Source of the DNA: Planctomycetaceae bacterium
GTDB lineage: Bacteria; Planctomycetota; Planctomycetia; Pirellulales; Thermoguttaceae
Assembly: GCA_031261125.1 (NCBI GenBank)
Contig: JAISJZ010000195.1
Location: 1-7,122 of the forward strand
Direction: 5' to 3'
Length of the DNA stretch: 7,122 nucleotides
The translations under genes were made by a program, and so were the position numbers. The notes beneath the pieces are model-generated. The model had not been told where the DNA came from. It ran no database searches and worked only from the letters and a program-made list of their open reading frames with translations. Each line of letters opens with the position of its first letter. Position 1 is the first letter of the stretch. Positions 6,431-7,122 of this stretch are shown piece after piece.

Positions 6431-6534
6431 GATGTTTTTTACTAAGAGGTTGCGCCGCAATTTAGGTAATTTCTCTTGCAAAAACTCGGCGTAAATGTTA
6501 CCGTTGGGGACCGTTTTAACAGGAAAGGAATCCA

Positions 6535-6966
6535 ATGTCAACAAATTTGCAAAAAAATTACCAAACGGATCTGACGGATGAACAATGGGCGATTCTTCAA
6601 CCGCTCATCATTTTGCCAGATGTCGGTCGTCCCAAGACGACTGACCTGCGTCAGGTGATGAACGCCATTTTTTATCAACTCAAAACCGGCTGTCAGTGGC
6701 GGTTGCTTCCACACGATTTTCCTCCCGAAGGCACCGTCCGCCGCTATTTTCACTACTTCAAACGCACCAAGCCATTCGAAAATATCAACGAAGCCCTCCG
6801 CCGCCAAGTTCGAGTTCGAGAGGGACGCAATGAAGAACCGAGTTTGGCAATCATTGATTCGCAAAGCGTCAAAGCCGCAAACACCGCGGGGGAAAGGGGC
6901 TATGATGCAGGAAAAAAAATCAACGGCATCAAACGGCATTTTTGGTTGATGTTTTGGGCTTGCTGA
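6535..6966 (+). CDS. IS5-family transposase, orfA (N-terminal DUF4096 part)
   Basis: A 143-residue product. The start at 6535 follows a purine-rich ribosome-binding site (AGGAAAGGAA, 6521-6530). Residues about 10-90 match the DUF4096 (PF13340) domain of IS5-family transposases, with 'LTDEQWAILQPLI' and 'QLKTGCQWRLLPHDFPP' as family hallmarks. D108 in 'AIIDSQSVK' is the first catalytic aspartate of the DDE triad. The frame reaches 'GYDAGKKINGIKRH', where the family normally continues with '(L/I)VDTLGLL', but here it runs into six unrelated residues and a TGA. The catalytic domain continues in the -1 frame. An A8 run (6912-6919) and a T5 run (6939-6943) lie just before the break. The full enzyme therefore needs frameshifting, or the gene is mutated. 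Confidence 0.88.
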   Translation: MSTNLQKNYQTDLTDEQWAILQPLIILPDVGRPKTTDLRQVMNAIFYQLKTGCQWRLLPHDFPPEGTVRRYFHYFKRTKPFENINEALRRQVRVREGRNEEPSLAIIDSQSVKAANTAGERGYDAGKKINGIKRHFWLMFWAC

Positions 6967-7122
6967 TTTGTATTGTGGTTCACACCGCGAACATTCAGGA
7001 ACGGGACGGGGCAAAGTTGGTGCTGGAAAAGATGTCGAAACAGAACTTGCCGAGGTTGAAAAAGGTATTGGCTGACGGCGGTTATAGCGGAGACAAGATG
7101 AAGGCGGAAGCAGCAAAATACG
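6942..7122 (+). CDS. IS5-family transposase, orfB (catalytic part), 3'-partial
   Basis: This is the continuation of the transposase in the -1 frame, open to the right edge. From base 6942 it reads 'LVDVLGLLICIVVHTANIQ', the expected DDE_Tnp_1-type strand region. 'LADGGYSG' follows, with the second catalytic aspartate at 7074-7076. The third acidic residue would lie beyond the window. It has no ribosome-binding site or good start codon of its own, so it is probably made only as a fusion with orfA. Joining at the T run gives 'KRHFLVDVLGLL', which best matches the family. Confidence 0.85.
   Translation, partial: MVDVLGLLICIVVHTANIQERDGAKLVLEKMSKQNLPRLKKVLADGGYSGDKMKAEAAKY

Larger units (their letters stand above)
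6446..7122 (+). mobile_element. IS5-family insertion sequence, left part only
   Basis: The element is recognised from its two-frame transposase, and its right end lies beyond the window. The left end is uncertain. A candidate is GAGGTTGCG at 6446, directly after CTAA (6442-6445), which fits the YTAR target preference known for IS5-type elements. A second candidate is near 6507 (GGGGACCGTTTT). Without the right inverted repeat neither can be confirmed. Bases 6372-6534 otherwise hold no gene that I can see. Confidence 0.7.

Overview
The window looks like a piece of a planctomycete-type bacterial chromosome of moderate G+C. The pointers are a TPR/TPR/EpsI gene block of the kind found around exosortase loci, a MetF-like reductase fused to a cysteine-rich C-terminal domain, a GYF_2-domain protein and a small zinc-ribbon protein. 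This assignment is inferred from gene content alone; no marker gene is present.

Bases 1-5135 hold four co-directional plus-strand genes that look like one transcription unit. They are a large TPR-repeat protein cut by the left edge, a secreted or periplasmic 256-residue TPR protein with a strong Shine-Dalgarno, an EpsI/DUF3485 exosortase-associated protein, and a methylenetetrahydrofolate reductase-like protein whose ATG overlaps the EpsI stop by one base. The first three fit an exosortase-linked envelope or exopolysaccharide role. No exosortase lies in the window, so one would be expected upstream. The reductase belongs to one-carbon metabolism and seems to be co-transcribed rather than functionally linked.

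Bases 5132-6371 are read on the minus strand and look different: more A+T-rich at the right end, with frames that break. In transcription order they hold a GYF_2-domain protein with a heptad-repeat coiled coil, a 73-residue zinc-ribbon protein, and a decayed coding remnant running into the 3' end of the reductase gene. The GYF gene is the most interesting item. A run of nine G interrupts its coiled coil. In the frame as given, the protein ends in an unrelated tail after 172 residues. One extra G would join it to more in-register heptads, giving 188 residues. This could be a phase-variable tract, a pseudogene or a sequencing error.

Bases from about 6446 to the right edge are the left part of an IS5-family insertion sequence. 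Its transposase is split into two frames (orfA 6535-6966; orfB continuing past the edge), with A- and T-runs at the junction that could allow a -1 frameshift.
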